DNA of 64,000 bases from Herbiconiux moechotypicola (GTDB lineage Bacteria > Actinomycetota > Actinomycetes > Actinomycetales > Microbacteriaceae), in the NCBI RefSeq assembly GCF_024979255.1, contig NZ_JANLCN010000011.1, positions 1 to 64,000 of the forward strand, in the 5' to 3' direction. Both the position numbers and the translations under genes were made by a program. The notes under the pieces were generated by a model. It saw only the letters and a list, made by a program, of their open reading frames with translations, ran no database searches and was not told the DNA's origin. The number at the start of each line of letters is the position of its first letter. Position 1 is the first letter of the stretch. Positions 10,269 to 22,141 of the stretch are shown one piece after another.

Positions 10269-12359
10269 TCAGTGGGCCAGCGAGGTCTTGGCGGCTTCGA
10301 CCGCCGCTTCGGTGGTGATGCCGAACTCGCGGAAGAGGGTCTTGTAGTCGGCCGAGGCACCGAAGTGCTCGATCGACACGGCGCGGCCGCGGTCGCCGAT
10401 GTACTTGCGCCAGCCGAGCTCGAGACCCGCCTCGATCGACACACGCGCGGTGACGGATGCGGGCAGCACCGACTCCTTGTACTCCTCGGACTGCTCCTCG
10501 AACCACTCCAGCGACGGGGCAGACACGACGCGGGCGTTGATGCCCTCGCCGGCGAGGATCTCGCGGGCGTTGACCGCCAGCTGCACCTCGGAGCCGGTGG
10601 CGATGAAGATGACGTCGGGGGTGCCGTTCGGCGCATCGGCGAGCACGTAGGCGCCCTTCGACACGAACGAGGCCGACGCGAAGGTGTCGCCCGAGGCCGC
10701 ACCCTCACCACGGGTGTAGGTGGGGATGTTCTGGCGGGTGAGCGCGATGCCGGCCGGGTTGTGGTGGCGGCCCAGGATGGTGAGCCAGGCGTGAGCGACC
10801 TCGTTGGCGTCGGCCGGACGCACCACGTCGAGACCCGGGATGGCGCGGAGCGCCCAGAGCTGCTCGATCGGCTGGTGGGTGGGGCCGTCTTCACCGAGTG
10901 CGACGGAGTCGTGCGTCCAGACGAAGATCGAGGGCACCTTCATGAGCGCGGCCAGACGCACCGCAGGGCGCATGTAGTCACTGAAGATGAGGAAGGTGCC
11001 GCCGAACGGACGGGTCTTGCCGTGCAGCACGATGCCGTTGAGGATCGAGCCCATCGCGTGCTCGCGGATGCCGAAGTGCATCACCCGGCCGTAGGGGTTG
11101 CCCGACCACTCGTGGGTGGAGTGCTCGGTGGGCACGAACGACGCGCCCGACTCGATGGTCGTGTTGTTCGACTCGGCGAGGTCGGCCGAACCGCCCCAGA
11201 ACTCTGGCAGCACCTCGGCGAGGGCGTTGATGACCTTGCCGGAGGCGGCGCGGGTGGAGACCTCTTTGCCGCCCTCGAACACCGGGAGCACCGACTCGAC
11301 GCCCTCGGGCAGCTCGCCGGCCTCGAGGCGGTCGAGCAGAGCCTTCTTCTCGGGGTGGGCGGCGGCCCAGGCGTCGAAGCCCTTCTGCCACTCGGCGCGC
11401 TCCTCGGCGCCCTTGGCCACGAGGCCGCGGGTGTGCTCGATGACCTCGTCGGCCACGAAGAAGTTCTGCTCGGGGTCGAAGCCCACGACCTCCTTCAGCG
11501 CCTTGAGCTCGTCGGCGCCGAGGGCCGAACCGTGGATCTTGCCGGTGTTCTGCTTCTTGGGCGAGGGCCAGCCGATGATGGTCTTGAGGATGATGAGCGA
11601 CGGCTTCGAGGTCTCGGCCTTGGCCGCCTCGATCGCCTCGTAGAGCGCCTGCACGTCTTCGACGTACTGACCGGTCTTCTTCCAGTCGACCACCTGCACG
11701 TGCCAGTGGTACGCCTCGTAGCGCGCCTTCACGTCTTCGGTGAAGGCGATGTTCGTGTCGTCCTCGATCGAGATCTGGTTGGAGTCGTAGATCGCGATGA
11801 GGTTGCCGAGCTGCTGGTGACCCGCGAGCGACGAGGCCTCGGAGGTCACGCCCTCCTCCATGTCGCCGTCACCGGCGATCACGTAGGTGTGGTGGTCGAA
11901 CGGGCTCGTGCCGGGTGCCGCATCCGGGTCGAACAGGCCGCGCTCGAACCGCTGCGCATAGGCGAAGCCGACCGAGGAGGCCAGACCCTGGCCGAGCGGG
12001 CCGGTGGTGATCTCCACACCGTCGGTGTGGCCGTACTCCGGGTGACCCGGCGTGAGCGAACCCCAGGTGCGCAGCGCCTTGAGGTCGTCGAGCTCGAGGC
12101 CGAAACCGCCCAGGTAGAGCTGGATGTACTGGGTGAGGGACGAGTGGCCGACCGAGAGGATGAAGCGGTCGCGCCCGATCCAGTGCTGGTCGCTCGGGTC
12201 CTTCCGCATCACCTTCTGGAACAGGAGGTAGGCGGCGGGGGCGAGGCTGATGGCCGTGCCCGGGTGGCCGTTGCCCACCTTCTCCACGGCATCGGCCGCG
12301 AGGATCTTCGCGGTCGTGACCGCCTTGTCGTCAATGGAATCCCATTGGAGTGAAGCCAC
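10269..12359 (-). CDS. tkt: Transketolase
   Basis: Thiamine-diphosphate enzyme that moves two-carbon units between sugar phosphates. The 696-residue protein shows GNGHPGTA (29-36), the cofactor-binding GDGDMEEG (163-170), and a pyrimidine domain with [13 protein letters not shown] and TGSEVQLA. The GTG at 12359 (product starting [10 protein letters not shown]) is chosen because AGAAGGG lies upstream; the 19 residues before it in the open frame look non-coding. First gene of the minus-strand central-carbon operon, divergent from ctaB. Confidence 0.96.
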   Translation of the reverse strand: MASLQWDSIDDKAVTTAKILAADAVEKVGNGHPGTAISLAPAAYLLFQKVMRKDPSDQHWIGRDRFILSVGHSSLTQYIQLYLGGFGLELDDLKALRTWGSLTPGHPEYGHTDGVEITTGPLGQGLASSVGFAYAQRFERGLFDPDAAPGTSPFDHHTYVIAGDGDMEEGVTSEASSLAGHQQLGNLIAIYDSNQISIEDDTNIAFTEDVKARYEAYHWHVQVVDWKKTGQYVEDVQALYEAIEAAKAETSKPSLIILKTIIGWPSPKKQNTGKIHGSALGADELKALKEVVGFDPEQNFFVADEVIEHTRGLVAKGAEERAEWQKGFDAWAAAHPEKKALLDRLEAGELPEGVESVLPVFEGGKEVSTRAASGKVINALAEVLPEFWGGSADLAESNNTTIESGASFVPTEHSTHEWSGNPYGRVMHFGIREHAMGSILNGIVLHGKTRPFGGTFLIFSDYMRPAVRLAALMKVPSIFVWTHDSVALGEDGPTHQPIEQLWALRAIPGLDVVRPADANEVAHAWLTILGRHHNPAGIALTRQNIPTYTRGEGAASGDTFASASFVSKGAYVLADAPNGTPDVIFIATGSEVQLAVNAREILAGEGINARVVSAPSLEWFEEQSEEYKESVLPASVTARVSIEAGLELGWRKYIGDRGRAVSIEHFGASADYKTLFREFGITTEAAVEAAKTSLAH

Positions 12360-12415
12360 GAGGTGTCGAACCCTTCTCGATTGCGGTCCCTCAGAACGGG
12401 AACCGATCCGCGTCA

Positions 12416-12421
12416 ATCATA
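12416..12421 (-). promoter_or_regulatory. Putative -10 element (TATGAT) for tkt operon
   Basis: On the minus strand the intergenic region reads TATATGATTGAC. TATGAT matches the actinobacterial TAnnnT consensus and leaves a leader of about 50 nt before the tkt GTG. No clear -35. Confidence 0.45.
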
Positions 12422-12454
12422 TAGAGGGCCGCGGAGGCGGCTGCCGCCATCCCC

Positions 12455-12460
12455 TAGACT
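12455..12460 (+). promoter_or_regulatory. Putative -10 element (TAGACT) for ctaB
   Basis: TAGACT lies 36 nt before the ctaB ATG, with the ribosome-binding site AGAGGAG at 12488-12494. With the tkt element it forms a divergent promoter region of about 45 bp. Confidence 0.45.
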
Positions 12461-12496
12461 TGTCACGGGGAATTGGCCGGCAGGTAAAGAGGAGTA

Positions 12497-13426
12497 ATGG
12501 ACGTAGCGGTTGACGGCCGGATCGAGCAACGGCGTATCAGCCCGTCGGAGAAGGTCAAGGGCTACATCGCCCTGACCAAGCCACGGGTGATCGAGCTCCT
12601 CCTCGTCACCACCGTTCCGGTCATGATCCTGGCCCAGGGTGGCATCCCCGATCTCTGGCTCGTCTTCGCCACGCTCATCGGCGGCGCGCTCTCGGCCGGC
12701 TCGGCCGGAGCGTTCAACTGCTACTTCGACCGCGACATCGACCGCGTGATGGACCGCACCTCGAACCGCCCGCTGGTCACCGGCGTGCTGAGCGACCGCG
12801 AGGCGCTCGTGTTCGCCTGGGCCGTCGGCGTGGCGTCGATCGTGTGGCTCGCAGTCTTCACCAACCTGCTCGCCGCCTCGCTCTCGCTGGTCGCCATCCT
12901 CATCTACGTGCTGCTGTACACCCTCGTGCTGAAGCGCCGCACCCCGCAGAACATCGTCTGGGGCGGCACCGCGGGCTGCATGCCGGTGCTCATCGGCTGG
13001 GCCGCCGTCACGAACTCGCTGTCGTGGGAGGCCCTCATCCTGTTCGGCGTCATCTTCCTCTGGACGCCGCCGCACTACTGGCCGCTGTCGATGAAGTACC
13101 GGTCCGACTACAAGACCGCCGGCGTGCCCATGCTCGCCGTGGTTCGCGGCCGCGTGGTGGTGGGCCTGCAGATCGTGCTCTACGCCTGGGCGATGGTGGC
13201 CTGCTCGCTGCTGCTCATCCCGGTCGGTCACATGGGCATCATCTACTCCGCCACCGCCATCGCGGCCGGTGCCTGGTTCCTCTACGAGTCGCACCGTCTC
13301 TACAGCCGGTCGATCCGCGATCTCACGATCAAGCCGATGCGCGTGTTCCACGGCTCCATCACCTACCTCACGCTCATCTTCCTCGCGGTGGCGATCGACC
13401 CGCTGGTCCCGCTGCTGCGCTTCTAG
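12497..13426 (+). CDS. ctaB: Protoheme IX farnesyltransferase (heme O synthase)
   Basis: UbiA-family integral membrane enzyme that adds a farnesyl group to heme B, giving heme O for cytochrome oxidase. The 309-residue protein has the aspartate-rich prenyl-diphosphate site N74-C-Y-F-D78-R-D-I-D82 followed by R-V-M-D, the second motif with [14 protein letters not shown] near the C-terminus, and about eight hydrophobic segments. The ATG has AGAGGAG 2 nt upstream. It is followed after 9 nt by ctaA, the next enzyme in the pathway. Confidence 0.96.
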   Translation: MDVAVDGRIEQRRISPSEKVKGYIALTKPRVIELLLVTTVPVMILAQGGIPDLWLVFATLIGGALSAGSAGAFNCYFDRDIDRVMDRTSNRPLVTGVLSDREALVFAWAVGVASIVWLAVFTNLLAASLSLVAILIYVLLYTLVLKRRTPQNIVWGGTAGCMPVLIGWAAVTNSLSWEALILFGVIFLWTPPHYWPLSMKYRSDYKTAGVPMLAVVRGRVVVGLQIVLYAWAMVACSLLLIPVGHMGIIYSATAIAAGAWFLYESHRLYSRSIRDLTIKPMRVFHGSITYLTLIFLAVAIDPLVPLLRF

Positions 13427-13435
13427 GAGGCCGTC

Positions 13436-14401
13436 GTGCAGACCCCCTTCGGCTGGATCGCCGACCGCGTCACGCTCACCCCCCGGGCACTCCGCTGGGG
13501 AACGACCACCGCGCTCGTGGTGAGCATCCTCATCATCATCACCGGCGGCGTGGTGCGCGTCACGGGCTCGGGCCTCGGGTGCCCCACCTGGCCCGCCTGC
13601 GACGACGGTTCGCTCACGACCACGCCCGAACTCGGCATCCACGGGTTCATCGAGTTCACCAACCGGGCCCTCACCGGTGTGCTCATCGCCGCCGTCGGCT
13701 GGGCCATCGTCGCCGCCCGCCTGCAGAAGCCGCGCGAACGCAGCATGACCCGGCTGGCCTGGTCGCAGTTCTGGCTCGTCGTCGCCAACGCCGTGGCCGG
13801 GGGAGTGACGGTGCTCACCGAGCTCAACCCCTGGGTCGTCGCGATGCACTTCCTCATGGCGATCGCGCTGCTCACCACCACCACGCTCACCTGGCACCGT
13901 GCCCATCGCGGCCAGCAGGCGAGTGTGACCTTCCCCGGCTGGGTGCGTGCCGCATCCTGGTGGCTGGTCGCGGCCACGGCCGTGCTCATCGTGGTCGGCA
14001 CACTCGTGACCGGAACCGGACCGCACGCGGGCGATTCGGCCGAAGTGCCGCGGATGGCCTTCGTGTGGGAGCACGTCACGATCGTGCACGGTGTGCTCGG
14101 CGTCGCCGTGCTCGCCCTCGGCGTCGTGCTGCTGGCCGCCGTGTGGCGCATCCCGCAGGCCCGGCTCGCCCGGCGGCGCGTGCTCACCTTCGTCGTGGTG
14201 GTCGTCGCGCAGGCCGCGATCGGCATCGCGCAGGCGCTCCTGGGGCTTCCCGAGTGGATGGTGGTGCTGCACCTGCTCGGCTCCGCTCTCGTCTGGGTGG
14301 GCGTGCTGCGGGTTCTGCTCGATCTGCATCCCACTCTCTGGGCCCCCAAGGGCATGCAGCCGTATACACTGGAAGCTCACGAACCCGCTGTTCACGCGTA
14401 G
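13436..14401 (+). CDS. ctaA: Heme A synthase (COX15/CtaA family)
   Basis: Converts heme O to heme A by oxidising the C8 methyl group in the membrane. The 321-residue protein has about eight hydrophobic segments. Cys49 and Cys55 in GLGCPTWPAC form the cysteine pair on the first extracytoplasmic loop seen in Bacillus-type CtaA, and IHGFIEFTNR carries the heme-ligand histidine and conserved glutamate. GTG start at 13436 with GGAGG 9-10 nt upstream. It forms a two-gene unit with ctaB. Confidence 0.94.
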   Translation: MQTPFGWIADRVTLTPRALRWGTTTALVVSILIIITGGVVRVTGSGLGCPTWPACDDGSLTTTPELGIHGFIEFTNRALTGVLIAAVGWAIVAARLQKPRERSMTRLAWSQFWLVVANAVAGGVTVLTELNPWVVAMHFLMAIALLTTTTLTWHRAHRGQQASVTFPGWVRAASWWLVAATAVLIVVGTLVTGTGPHAGDSAEVPRMAFVWEHVTIVHGVLGVAVLALGVVLLAAVWRIPQARLARRRVLTFVVVVVAQAAIGIAQALLGLPEWMVVLHLLGSALVWVGVLRVLLDLHPTLWAPKGMQPYTLEAHEPAVHA

Positions 14402-14528
14402 GTTCACCCCACCGGCATCCCGGCCCGACAGATATCTCGGCGCGTAGGTGGAATGCCGAAGACCTCCGCACCGTTGAACAGCGCACACAGGTGACAGAGG
14501 TTCGCAGCAGCAAGGAAGGGAGTCAGTC

Positions 14529-15947
14529 GTGTCAGACGTGCTCATCGACCGACCGGAACTCGAGAACCTGGGGGTGTACGAGTTCGGCTGGTCCGACTCC
14601 GACGCCGCCGGTGCGGCCGCCCGCCGGGGGCTCTCCGAAGCCGTCGTCAGCAACATCTCCGAGCTCAAGAAGGAGCCCGACTGGATGCTGCAGACGCGCC
14701 TCAAGGCGCTCAAGGTGTTCGGCCGCAAGCCCATGCCGAACTGGGGCGCCGACCTCTCGGGCATCGACTTCGACAACATCAAGTACTTCGTGCGCTCCAC
14801 CGAGAAGCAGGCGCAGACCTGGGACGACCTCCCCGAAGACATCAAGAACACCTACGAGAAGCTCGGCATCCCCGAGGCCGAGCGCCAGCGCCTGGTCTCC
14901 GGCGTCGCCGCGCAGTACGAGTCCGAGGTGGTCTACCACCAGATCCGCGAAGACCTCGAGGCCCAGGGCGTCATCTTCCTCGACACCGACACCGCGCTCC
15001 GCGAGCACCCCGAGTTCTTCACCGAGTACTTCGGCACCGTCATCCCGGCCGGCGACAACAAGTTCGCCGCGCTGAACACCGCGGTGTGGTCGGGCGGCTC
15101 GTTCGTCTACGTGCCGAAGGGCGTGCACGTCGAGATCCCGCTGCAGGCCTACTTCCGCATCAACACCGAGAACATGGGCCAGTTCGAGCGCACGCTCATC
15201 ATCGCCGACGAGGGCTCCTACGTGCACTACATCGAAGGATGCACGGCGCCGATCTACAAGAGCGACTCGCTGCACTCCGCGGTGGTGGAGATCATCGTCA
15301 AGAAGAACGCTCGGGTGCGCTACACGACCATCCAGAACTGGTCGAACAACGTCTACAACCTCGTCACCAAGCGCGCCATCGCGCACGAGGGCGCCACCAT
15401 GGAGTGGATCGACGGCAACATCGGCTCCAAGGTGACGATGAAGTACCCGTCGATCTACCTCGCCGGCGAGCGGGCCAAGGGCGAGACGCTCTCGGTCGCC
15501 TTCGCCGGGCCGGGCCAGCACCAGGATGCGGGCGCCAAGATGATCCACATGGCGCCCTACACGCAGTCGTCGATCGTGTCGAAGTCGATCGCGCGCGGCG
15601 GTGGCCGGGCCGGGTACCGCGGCGAGATCCGCGTGGCCGAGAACGCCCACCACTCGGCGAACACGGTGCGTTGCGACGCGCTGCTGGTCGACACCATCTC
15701 GCGCTCGGACACCTACCCGGCCATCGACATCCGTGTCGACGACGTTCAGCTCGGCCACGAGGCCACCGTCTCCAAGGTCTCCGAGGAGCAACTGTTCTAC
15801 CTCATGTCGCGCGGCCTCCCCGAAGACGAGGCCATGGCCATGATCGTGCGCGGCTTCATCGAGCCGATCGCCCGCGAGCTCCCGATGGAGTACGCACTCG
15901 AACTCAACAAGCTCATCGAGATGGGCATGGAAGGCTCCGTCGGCTAG
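14529..15947 (+). CDS. sufB: Fe-S cluster assembly protein SufB
   Basis: Scaffold subunit of the SufBCD Fe-S assembly complex. The 472-residue protein has the C-terminal beta-helix region with [19 protein letters not shown], the conserved cysteine in [11 protein letters not shown] (counterpart of the E. coli SufB cluster/persulfide cysteine, by homology), and [17 protein letters not shown] at the end. No intein, unlike some mycobacterial SufB. GTG start at 14529 with AAGGAAGGG upstream. First gene of a cassette with sufD, a Rieske ferredoxin, sufC and a sufT-like gene. Confidence 0.97.
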   Translation: MSDVLIDRPELENLGVYEFGWSDSDAAGAAARRGLSEAVVSNISELKKEPDWMLQTRLKALKVFGRKPMPNWGADLSGIDFDNIKYFVRSTEKQAQTWDDLPEDIKNTYEKLGIPEAERQRLVSGVAAQYESEVVYHQIREDLEAQGVIFLDTDTALREHPEFFTEYFGTVIPAGDNKFAALNTAVWSGGSFVYVPKGVHVEIPLQAYFRINTENMGQFERTLIIADEGSYVHYIEGCTAPIYKSDSLHSAVVEIIVKKNARVRYTTIQNWSNNVYNLVTKRAIAHEGATMEWIDGNIGSKVTMKYPSIYLAGERAKGETLSVAFAGPGQHQDAGAKMIHMAPYTQSSIVSKSIARGGGRAGYRGEIRVAENAHHSANTVRCDALLVDTISRSDTYPAIDIRVDDVQLGHEATVSKVSEEQLFYLMSRGLPEDEAMAMIVRGFIEPIARELPMEYALELNKLIEMGMEGSVG

Positions 15948-17090
15948 ATGTCACCCGCTGCACCCGCCCTGGTTCCCGTCCAGACCCGTTCGGAGCGCCT
16001 CGCCTCCGCCTCCGTCGACGACTTCGCCCCCGTCACCGGACTCGAGTTCGAGTGGAAGTTCGTTCCGCTCGCCGCCGTGAAGCACCTCACCGACGGTGCG
16101 CTCGACGGCTCGCCCACCGCCTTCGGCTACACCGAGTCGGCCGGCACCGCCGTCGAGTGGATCGACGCCTCGGATGCGCGGGTCGGCTCCGCGGGCCTTC
16201 CCGAAGACCGCGCCGCGGCCAACGCGTGGTCGAGCGTGGAGAAGGTGCTCTCGATCGTGGTGTCGGGCGAGCCCGCCGAGGAGCTCGTCGTCACCCGCTC
16301 GCACTTCGGCTCCGCTCCTCGCGCCGCGCACGTGCTCGTCGAGGCGCGGCCGCACAGCTCGGGCATCGTCATCCTGCAGCAGAACGGCGCCGCGAACCTC
16401 GCGGAGAACGTCGAGATCGTGGTCGGCGACGGCGCACAGCTCACCGTCGTGACGGTGCAGGAGTGGGACGACGACGCCGTCCACCTGTCGAACCACTTCG
16501 CGCGCGTGGGCCGCGACGCCAACCTGCGGCACGTGATCGTGTCGCTCGGCGGCCGCGCGGTGCGGGTGAACCCGTCGGTGCACCTGGTCGAGCAGGGCGC
16601 CTCCATCGACTCCTTCGGCCTCTACTTCGCCGACTCGGGCCAGTACTTCGAGCAGCGCCCCTACATCGACCACCAGGCCGCCAACACGCGCAGCCGGGTG
16701 AACTACAAGGGCGCCCTCCAGGGTGCGGGAGCGCACACGGTCTGGGTGGGCGACGTGCTCATCGGCCCGCACGCCGACGGCACCGACAGCTACGAGCAGA
16801 ACCGCAACCTCGTGCTCAGCGAGGGGGCGCGCGCCGACAGCATCCCGAACCTCGAGATCGAGACGGGCAACATCGTCGGCGCCGGGCACGCCTCGTCGAC
16901 CGGACGGTTCGACGACGAGCAGCTGTTCTACCTGCAGTCGCGCGGCATCACCGAGGAGGAGGCGCGCCGACTGGTGGTGCGCGGGTTCCTCGCCGAGATC
17001 ATCCAGCAGATCGGCTCGCCCGCGCTCGAGGAGCGCATCTCGGCGGCCGTCGAGGCCGAGCTCGTGGCCGCGGAGGGCGTGCGTGGCTGA
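15948..17090 (+). CDS. sufD: Fe-S cluster assembly protein SufD
   Basis: SufD pairs with SufB in the SufBC2D complex and helps supply iron. The 380-residue protein has a variable N-terminal half and a SufBD beta-helix C-terminal half (YKGALQGAGAHTVWVGD, GHASSTGRFDDEQLFYLQSRG). The histidine in GAGHASSTG corresponds to the conserved SufD histidine. The ATG directly abuts the sufB stop, and the end overlaps the Rieske gene by 8 bp. Confidence 0.95.
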   Translation: MSPAAPALVPVQTRSERLASASVDDFAPVTGLEFEWKFVPLAAVKHLTDGALDGSPTAFGYTESAGTAVEWIDASDARVGSAGLPEDRAAANAWSSVEKVLSIVVSGEPAEELVVTRSHFGSAPRAAHVLVEARPHSSGIVILQQNGAANLAENVEIVVGDGAQLTVVTVQEWDDDAVHLSNHFARVGRDANLRHVIVSLGGRAVRVNPSVHLVEQGASIDSFGLYFADSGQYFEQRPYIDHQAANTRSRVNYKGALQGAGAHTVWVGDVLIGPHADGTDSYEQNRNLVLSEGARADSIPNLEIETGNIVGAGHASSTGRFDDEQLFYLQSRGITEEEARRLVVRGFLAEIIQQIGSPALEERISAAVEAELVAAEGVRG

Positions 17091-17409
17091 GAAGGTGTGC
17101 GCGTTCGACGACGTGCCCGTGAACCAGGCCCTGCGCGTGGTCGTGGGCGGCGTGGCGATCGCCCTCGTGAAGGACTCGGCGGGGGAGTGCCACGCCATCG
17201 GCGACACCTGCACCCACGGCGACATCTCGCTCGCCGAGGGTTTCGTCGAGGATGACACGCTCGAATGCTGGGCCCACGGCTCCAAATTCTCGCTCGACAC
17301 CGGCAAGCCGCTCACGCTGCCGGCCTACGAGCCCGTCCCCGTGTTCGAGATCGAGGTGATCGACGGGGACATCTACATCGACCCCACCGTGACGAAAGTG
17401 ATTGAGTAG
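17083..17409 (+). CDS. Rieske [2Fe-2S] ferredoxin in the SUF cassette
   Basis: A 108-residue Rieske domain with Cys43-x-His45 (CTHGD) and Cys62-x2-His65 (CWAHG) as the [2Fe-2S] ligands, resembling NirD/dioxygenase ferredoxin subunits. GTG start inside sufD (8-bp overlap); the frame upstream of it is only a shadow of sufD. Insertion between sufD and sufC implies a role in SUF assembly, perhaps electron supply for cluster formation; that role is inferred from position. It is commonly annotated as a non-heme iron oxygenase ferredoxin subunit, but no oxygenase gene is present. Confidence 0.9.
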   Translation: MAEKVCAFDDVPVNQALRVVVGGVAIALVKDSAGECHAIGDTCTHGDISLAEGFVEDDTLECWAHGSKFSLDTGKPLTLPAYEPVPVFEIEVIDGDIYIDPTVTKVIE

Positions 17410-17413
17410 CAGC

Positions 17414-18178
<765 letters not shown>

Positions 18179-18182
18179 CGAA

Positions 18183-18512
18183 ATGGTCACGACACTCGAA
18201 CCGAAGCTCTTCGACCAGGTCGAAGAAGCGCTGAAAGACGTGATGGATCCTGAGCTCGGGGTCAACATCGTCGACCTCGGTCTCATCTACGACCTCGGGT
18301 GGGACGACGAGCAAGACGCACTGGTCATCTCGATGACGCTCACCTCGGCCGGCTGCCCGCTCACCGACGTGCTCGAGGAGCAGACCGCCGAGGCGCTCGA
18401 CGGCATCGTGGCGCAGTTCCGCATCAACTGGGTGTGGATGCCACCGTGGGGCCCCGAGAAGATCACCGACGACGGCCGCGACATGATGCGCGCCCTCGGC
18501 TTCTCCATCTGA
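18183..18512 (+). CDS. sufT: MIP18/DUF59-family metal-sulfur cluster assembly factor (SufT-like)
   Basis: A 109-residue DUF59 domain: EALKDVMDPELGVNIVDLGLIYDL at the N-terminus and LTSAGCPLTDVLEEQ with the conserved cysteine, ending WGPEKITDDGRDMMRALGFS. SufT-type proteins help deliver Fe-S clusters to target proteins. It starts 4 nt after sufC, so it is co-transcribed. The cassette contains no sufS, sufU or sufR in this window. Confidence 0.9.
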   Translation: MVTTLEPKLFDQVEEALKDVMDPELGVNIVDLGLIYDLGWDDEQDALVISMTLTSAGCPLTDVLEEQTAEALDGIVAQFRINWVWMPPWGPEKITDDGRDMMRALGFSI

Positions 18513-18571
18513 CGCCGCGCCGCGCCGCAGTGCGCCGCCGCCCGCGCCGGTCCGGGCAGTTGTACTCCTGT

Positions 18572-18632
18572 TTCGCCACGCCACACCGCAATCGCACCCC
18601 TATTCGGGTCGGATCGCTTGTGGCGTGGCGAA
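18572..18632. repeat. Long hairpin upstream of the DUF559 gene
   Basis: Perfect 14-bp inverted repeat (TTCGCCACGCCACA against its complement) with a 33-nt centre that can itself partly pair (ACCC...GGGT). The right arm extends into GTGGCGAAGTC (18625-18635). The same 11-mer, on the other strand, is in the palindrome after the gene. It may terminate the SUF operon, but the shared core suggests a repeat family. Confidence 0.7.
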
Positions 18633-18638
18633 GTCCAT

Positions 18639-18675
18639 TTCTCCACAGCACCGCCGTTCGCGCAGATTATCCACA
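18639..18675 (+). promoter_or_regulatory. DnaA-box-like sequences upstream of the DUF559 gene
   Basis: TTATCCACA at 18667-18675 is an exact match to the E. coli DnaA-box consensus, and TTCTCCACA at 18639-18647 differs by one base. They lie 52-80 nt before the start codon. Replication-origin genes are absent, so if functional this would be a regulatory site or a feature of the flanking repeat. Confidence 0.35.
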
Positions 18676-18726
18676 GCTGCAGCCTTGGTGCTGACTCCCG
18701 GCGCGTCACGACACGATGATCGGATC

Positions 18727-19632
18727 ATGTCCTCACTCGATGGTGCGCTCGACGCGCTCGGTGGTGTCGCGGCTGCGGCCCACCTTCATACAGCGCTCTC
18801 TCGCATCGAGGTCGACCGTGCGATTCGGCAAGGCCGCTTGTTTCGCGTGCGTCGAGGGTGGGTGGCGCGTCCGGATGCGGACCCAGAGCTGATCGCGGCG
18901 GTGCGTTGCGGAGGAGTGCTCTCGTGCGTCTCAGCACTCGCTCGACGGCAGGTGTGGGTCGGGGCCGGCGCAGGGGCCACGGACGCTGGTCCCGCCGCAA
19001 TCCATGTGCGCGTGCCACGGTTCGCCAAGAACCTCCCCGATGCAGGACAGAACGCGACGCTGCACCGTACCTGGCCACGGCTCGCGCTCCCTGAGCCGAG
19101 GGGCGCGCTCGACGACGTGGCGAACGCTCTGGTGCACGCGGTTCAGTGCCAGCAGTGGCGCGACGCCGTAGCGACCCTCGATTCGGTCATGTTCCGTCGA
19201 CTGATGCGCCCGGAGCAGGTGAAGAGCCTGCTCGCTCCGCTTCCGGCGACCTTCTCGCGGTACCTCGTGATCTGTGACGGCCGCGCGGAATCGGGCCTCG
19301 AGTCCCTCGTTCGCCTGCTGTTGCGCTCCGTCGGCATCCACGCACGAGTCCAGGTGCGGATCGACGGCGTCGGGCGCGTCGATCTCCTCGTCGGCGACAG
19401 GCTCGTCATCGAGACCGATGGGCGCGAATGGCATTCGGACGCCCGGTCATTCGCCGCCGACAAACGACGCGACCTCGCTCTGGCGGAGCGTGGGTACAAG
19501 GTCCTGCGCCTGAGCTACCAGCACGTCGTGCACGAACAGGAGCGGGTGCTCGCCACGGTGCGCGGCATCGTCGCTCGCGGCGACCACCGGTGGAGCGCGC
19601 GGCATCGTCGCACCGTGCCGCTCGGGCGGTGA
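18727..19632 (+). CDS. DUF559/AbiEi-like protein (PD-(D/E)XK-type nuclease fold)
   Basis: 301-residue protein of unknown function. The N-terminal region (about 1-50) resembles the winged-helix AbiEi antitoxin domain. The C-terminal part (about 215-290) is DUF559-like: VDLLVGDRLVIETDGREWHSD, then KRRDLALAERGYKVLRL, placing D, E and K/R residues as in Vsr-type nuclease folds. The ATG at 18727 is preferred over an upstream in-frame ATG because homology begins at MSSLDG. No toxin partner or methylase is adjacent. Two palindromes that share a core bracket the gene, suggesting a discrete inserted unit between the SUF cassette and bioY. Confidence 0.8.
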   Translation: MSSLDGALDALGGVAAAAHLHTALSRIEVDRAIRQGRLFRVRRGWVARPDADPELIAAVRCGGVLSCVSALARRQVWVGAGAGATDAGPAAIHVRVPRFAKNLPDAGQNATLHRTWPRLALPEPRGALDDVANALVHAVQCQQWRDAVATLDSVMFRRLMRPEQVKSLLAPLPATFSRYLVICDGRAESGLESLVRLLLRSVGIHARVQVRIDGVGRVDLLVGDRLVIETDGREWHSDARSFAADKRRDLALAERGYKVLRLSYQHVVHEQERVLATVRGIVARGDHRWSARHRRTVPLGR

Positions 19633-19640
19633 CCGAGAAA

Positions 19641-19709
19641 CGACTTCGCCACTCGAGGCGTGCAACTCCGCTCTCTAGAGCTCGGATGCCGCCTCGAGTG
19701 GCGAAGTCG
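19641..19709. repeat. Long palindrome downstream of the DUF559 gene
   Basis: A 20-bp perfect stem (outer arms CGACTTCGCCACTCGAGGC and complement, plus one inner G-C pair) encloses a 29-nt centre containing another small palindrome around CTCTAGAG. It starts 9 nt after the gene stop and lies between convergent genes, so it can act as a bidirectional terminator. It shares GACTTCGCCAC with the upstream palindrome. Confidence 0.75.
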
Positions 19710-19734
19710 ACGGAACGGGCCGGGGCCCGCAGGG

Positions 19735-20325
19735 TCAGCGGGAGCGGCGGGAGGTGAGGCGCCAGGCGAGGGGGATGATGCCGGCGGCGAGGAGGGCCTT
19801 GATGATGCCGCCGATGATGAAGGGGTAGAGGCCTGCCTGGAGGGTCTGCTCGAGGTTCAGTCCGAGGGAGGCGGCGAGCCAGGGGAGGCCGACCGCGAAG
19901 GTGACGCCGGTGCCGGCGAGGAAGGAGACGAAGGCGCCGAGAACCTTGCGGTCCCACGCGCGCTGGGCGAGCCAGCCGGTGAGGCCGGCGGCCGCGATGA
20001 AGCCGATGATGTAGCCGCCGGTGGGACCGGCGATGACGTGCCAGCCGGAGGCCGCGTCGCTGAACCACGGCACGCCCACCACGCCGAGCACGGCGTAGAG
20101 CGCCATCGACAGCACACCGCGGAGGGCTCCGAGGGTCGAACCCACGAGCAGCACGGCCAGCGTCTGCCCGGTGATGGGCACCGGCCACAGCGGCACGGCC
20201 ACCTGCGCGAGCAGACCGGTGAACGCCGCACCGCCCGCGACCAGCGCGATGTCGGTGGCGAGGCTGCGGGTGACCAGGCGGTCGGCGAGCGTGATGCGGC
20301 CGACGGCGGGGGACTGGGCTGACAT
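19735..20325 (-). CDS. bioY: Biotin transporter BioY
   Basis: S-component of a biotin ECF-type transporter, 196 residues with about six hydrophobic segments. It has the BioY-typical QVAVPLWPVPITGQTLAVLL, and GPTGGYIIGFI in the middle. The ATG at 20325 is preferred because TTGGAGA lies upstream; the long frame before it is not BioY. No bioM/bioN genes are adjacent, so it either works alone or uses a shared energising module elsewhere. Confidence 0.93.
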   Translation of the reverse strand: MSAQSPAVGRITLADRLVTRSLATDIALVAGGAAFTGLLAQVAVPLWPVPITGQTLAVLLVGSTLGALRGVLSMALYAVLGVVGVPWFSDAASGWHVIAGPTGGYIIGFIAAAGLTGWLAQRAWDRKVLGAFVSFLAGTGVTFAVGLPWLAASLGLNLEQTLQAGLYPFIIGGIIKALLAAGIIPLAWRLTSRRSR

Positions 20326-20452
20326 TCGGTCTCCAAGGGGATCGGCGGTTCCGCCATAGCTGGACGAGAACACTCGAACCAGCACGGGCGGACAGGCACA
20401 GGACGCCAGGCGCGAGGCCCTACCGAGCGCCGGAGCACCCGCGTCCACGAAA

Positions 20453-20458
20453 TATACT
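20453..20458 (+). promoter_or_regulatory. Putative -10 element (TATACT) for the ABC-F gene
   Basis: TATACT lies in the only A+T-rich patch between bioY and the ABC-F gene and would give a leader of about 50 nt. The leader contains a small palindrome (GCGTTG-TGG-CAACGC). No clear -35. Confidence 0.4.
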
Positions 20459-20515
20459 AGAAGACCACCCCCCACCCCGCGTTGTGGCAACGCAACGAAA
20501 GAAACGGATTTCTCT

Positions 20516-22114
<1,599 letters not shown>

Positions 22115-22141
22115 GCCGGATGCGCGGAGCCGATCGAGACG

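Noticed and set aside
10272-17122. Long open frames opposite or out of frame with known genes (10272-12353 +, 12413-14851 -, 15086-17122 +)
   Set aside because: They mirror tkt, ctaB/ctaA and sufB/sufD, have repetitive Arg/Gly/Ala/Val composition typical of frame shadows in G+C-rich DNA and match no domain.
18639-18675. DnaA-box-like sites as a replication origin
   Set aside because: Only two sites, no A+T-rich unwinding region, no dnaA/dnaN/parAB nearby.
18727-19632. DUF559 gene as part of a defence island or toxin-antitoxin pair
   Set aside because: No partner toxin, methylase, helicase or nuclease gene adjacent; neighbours are housekeeping genes.
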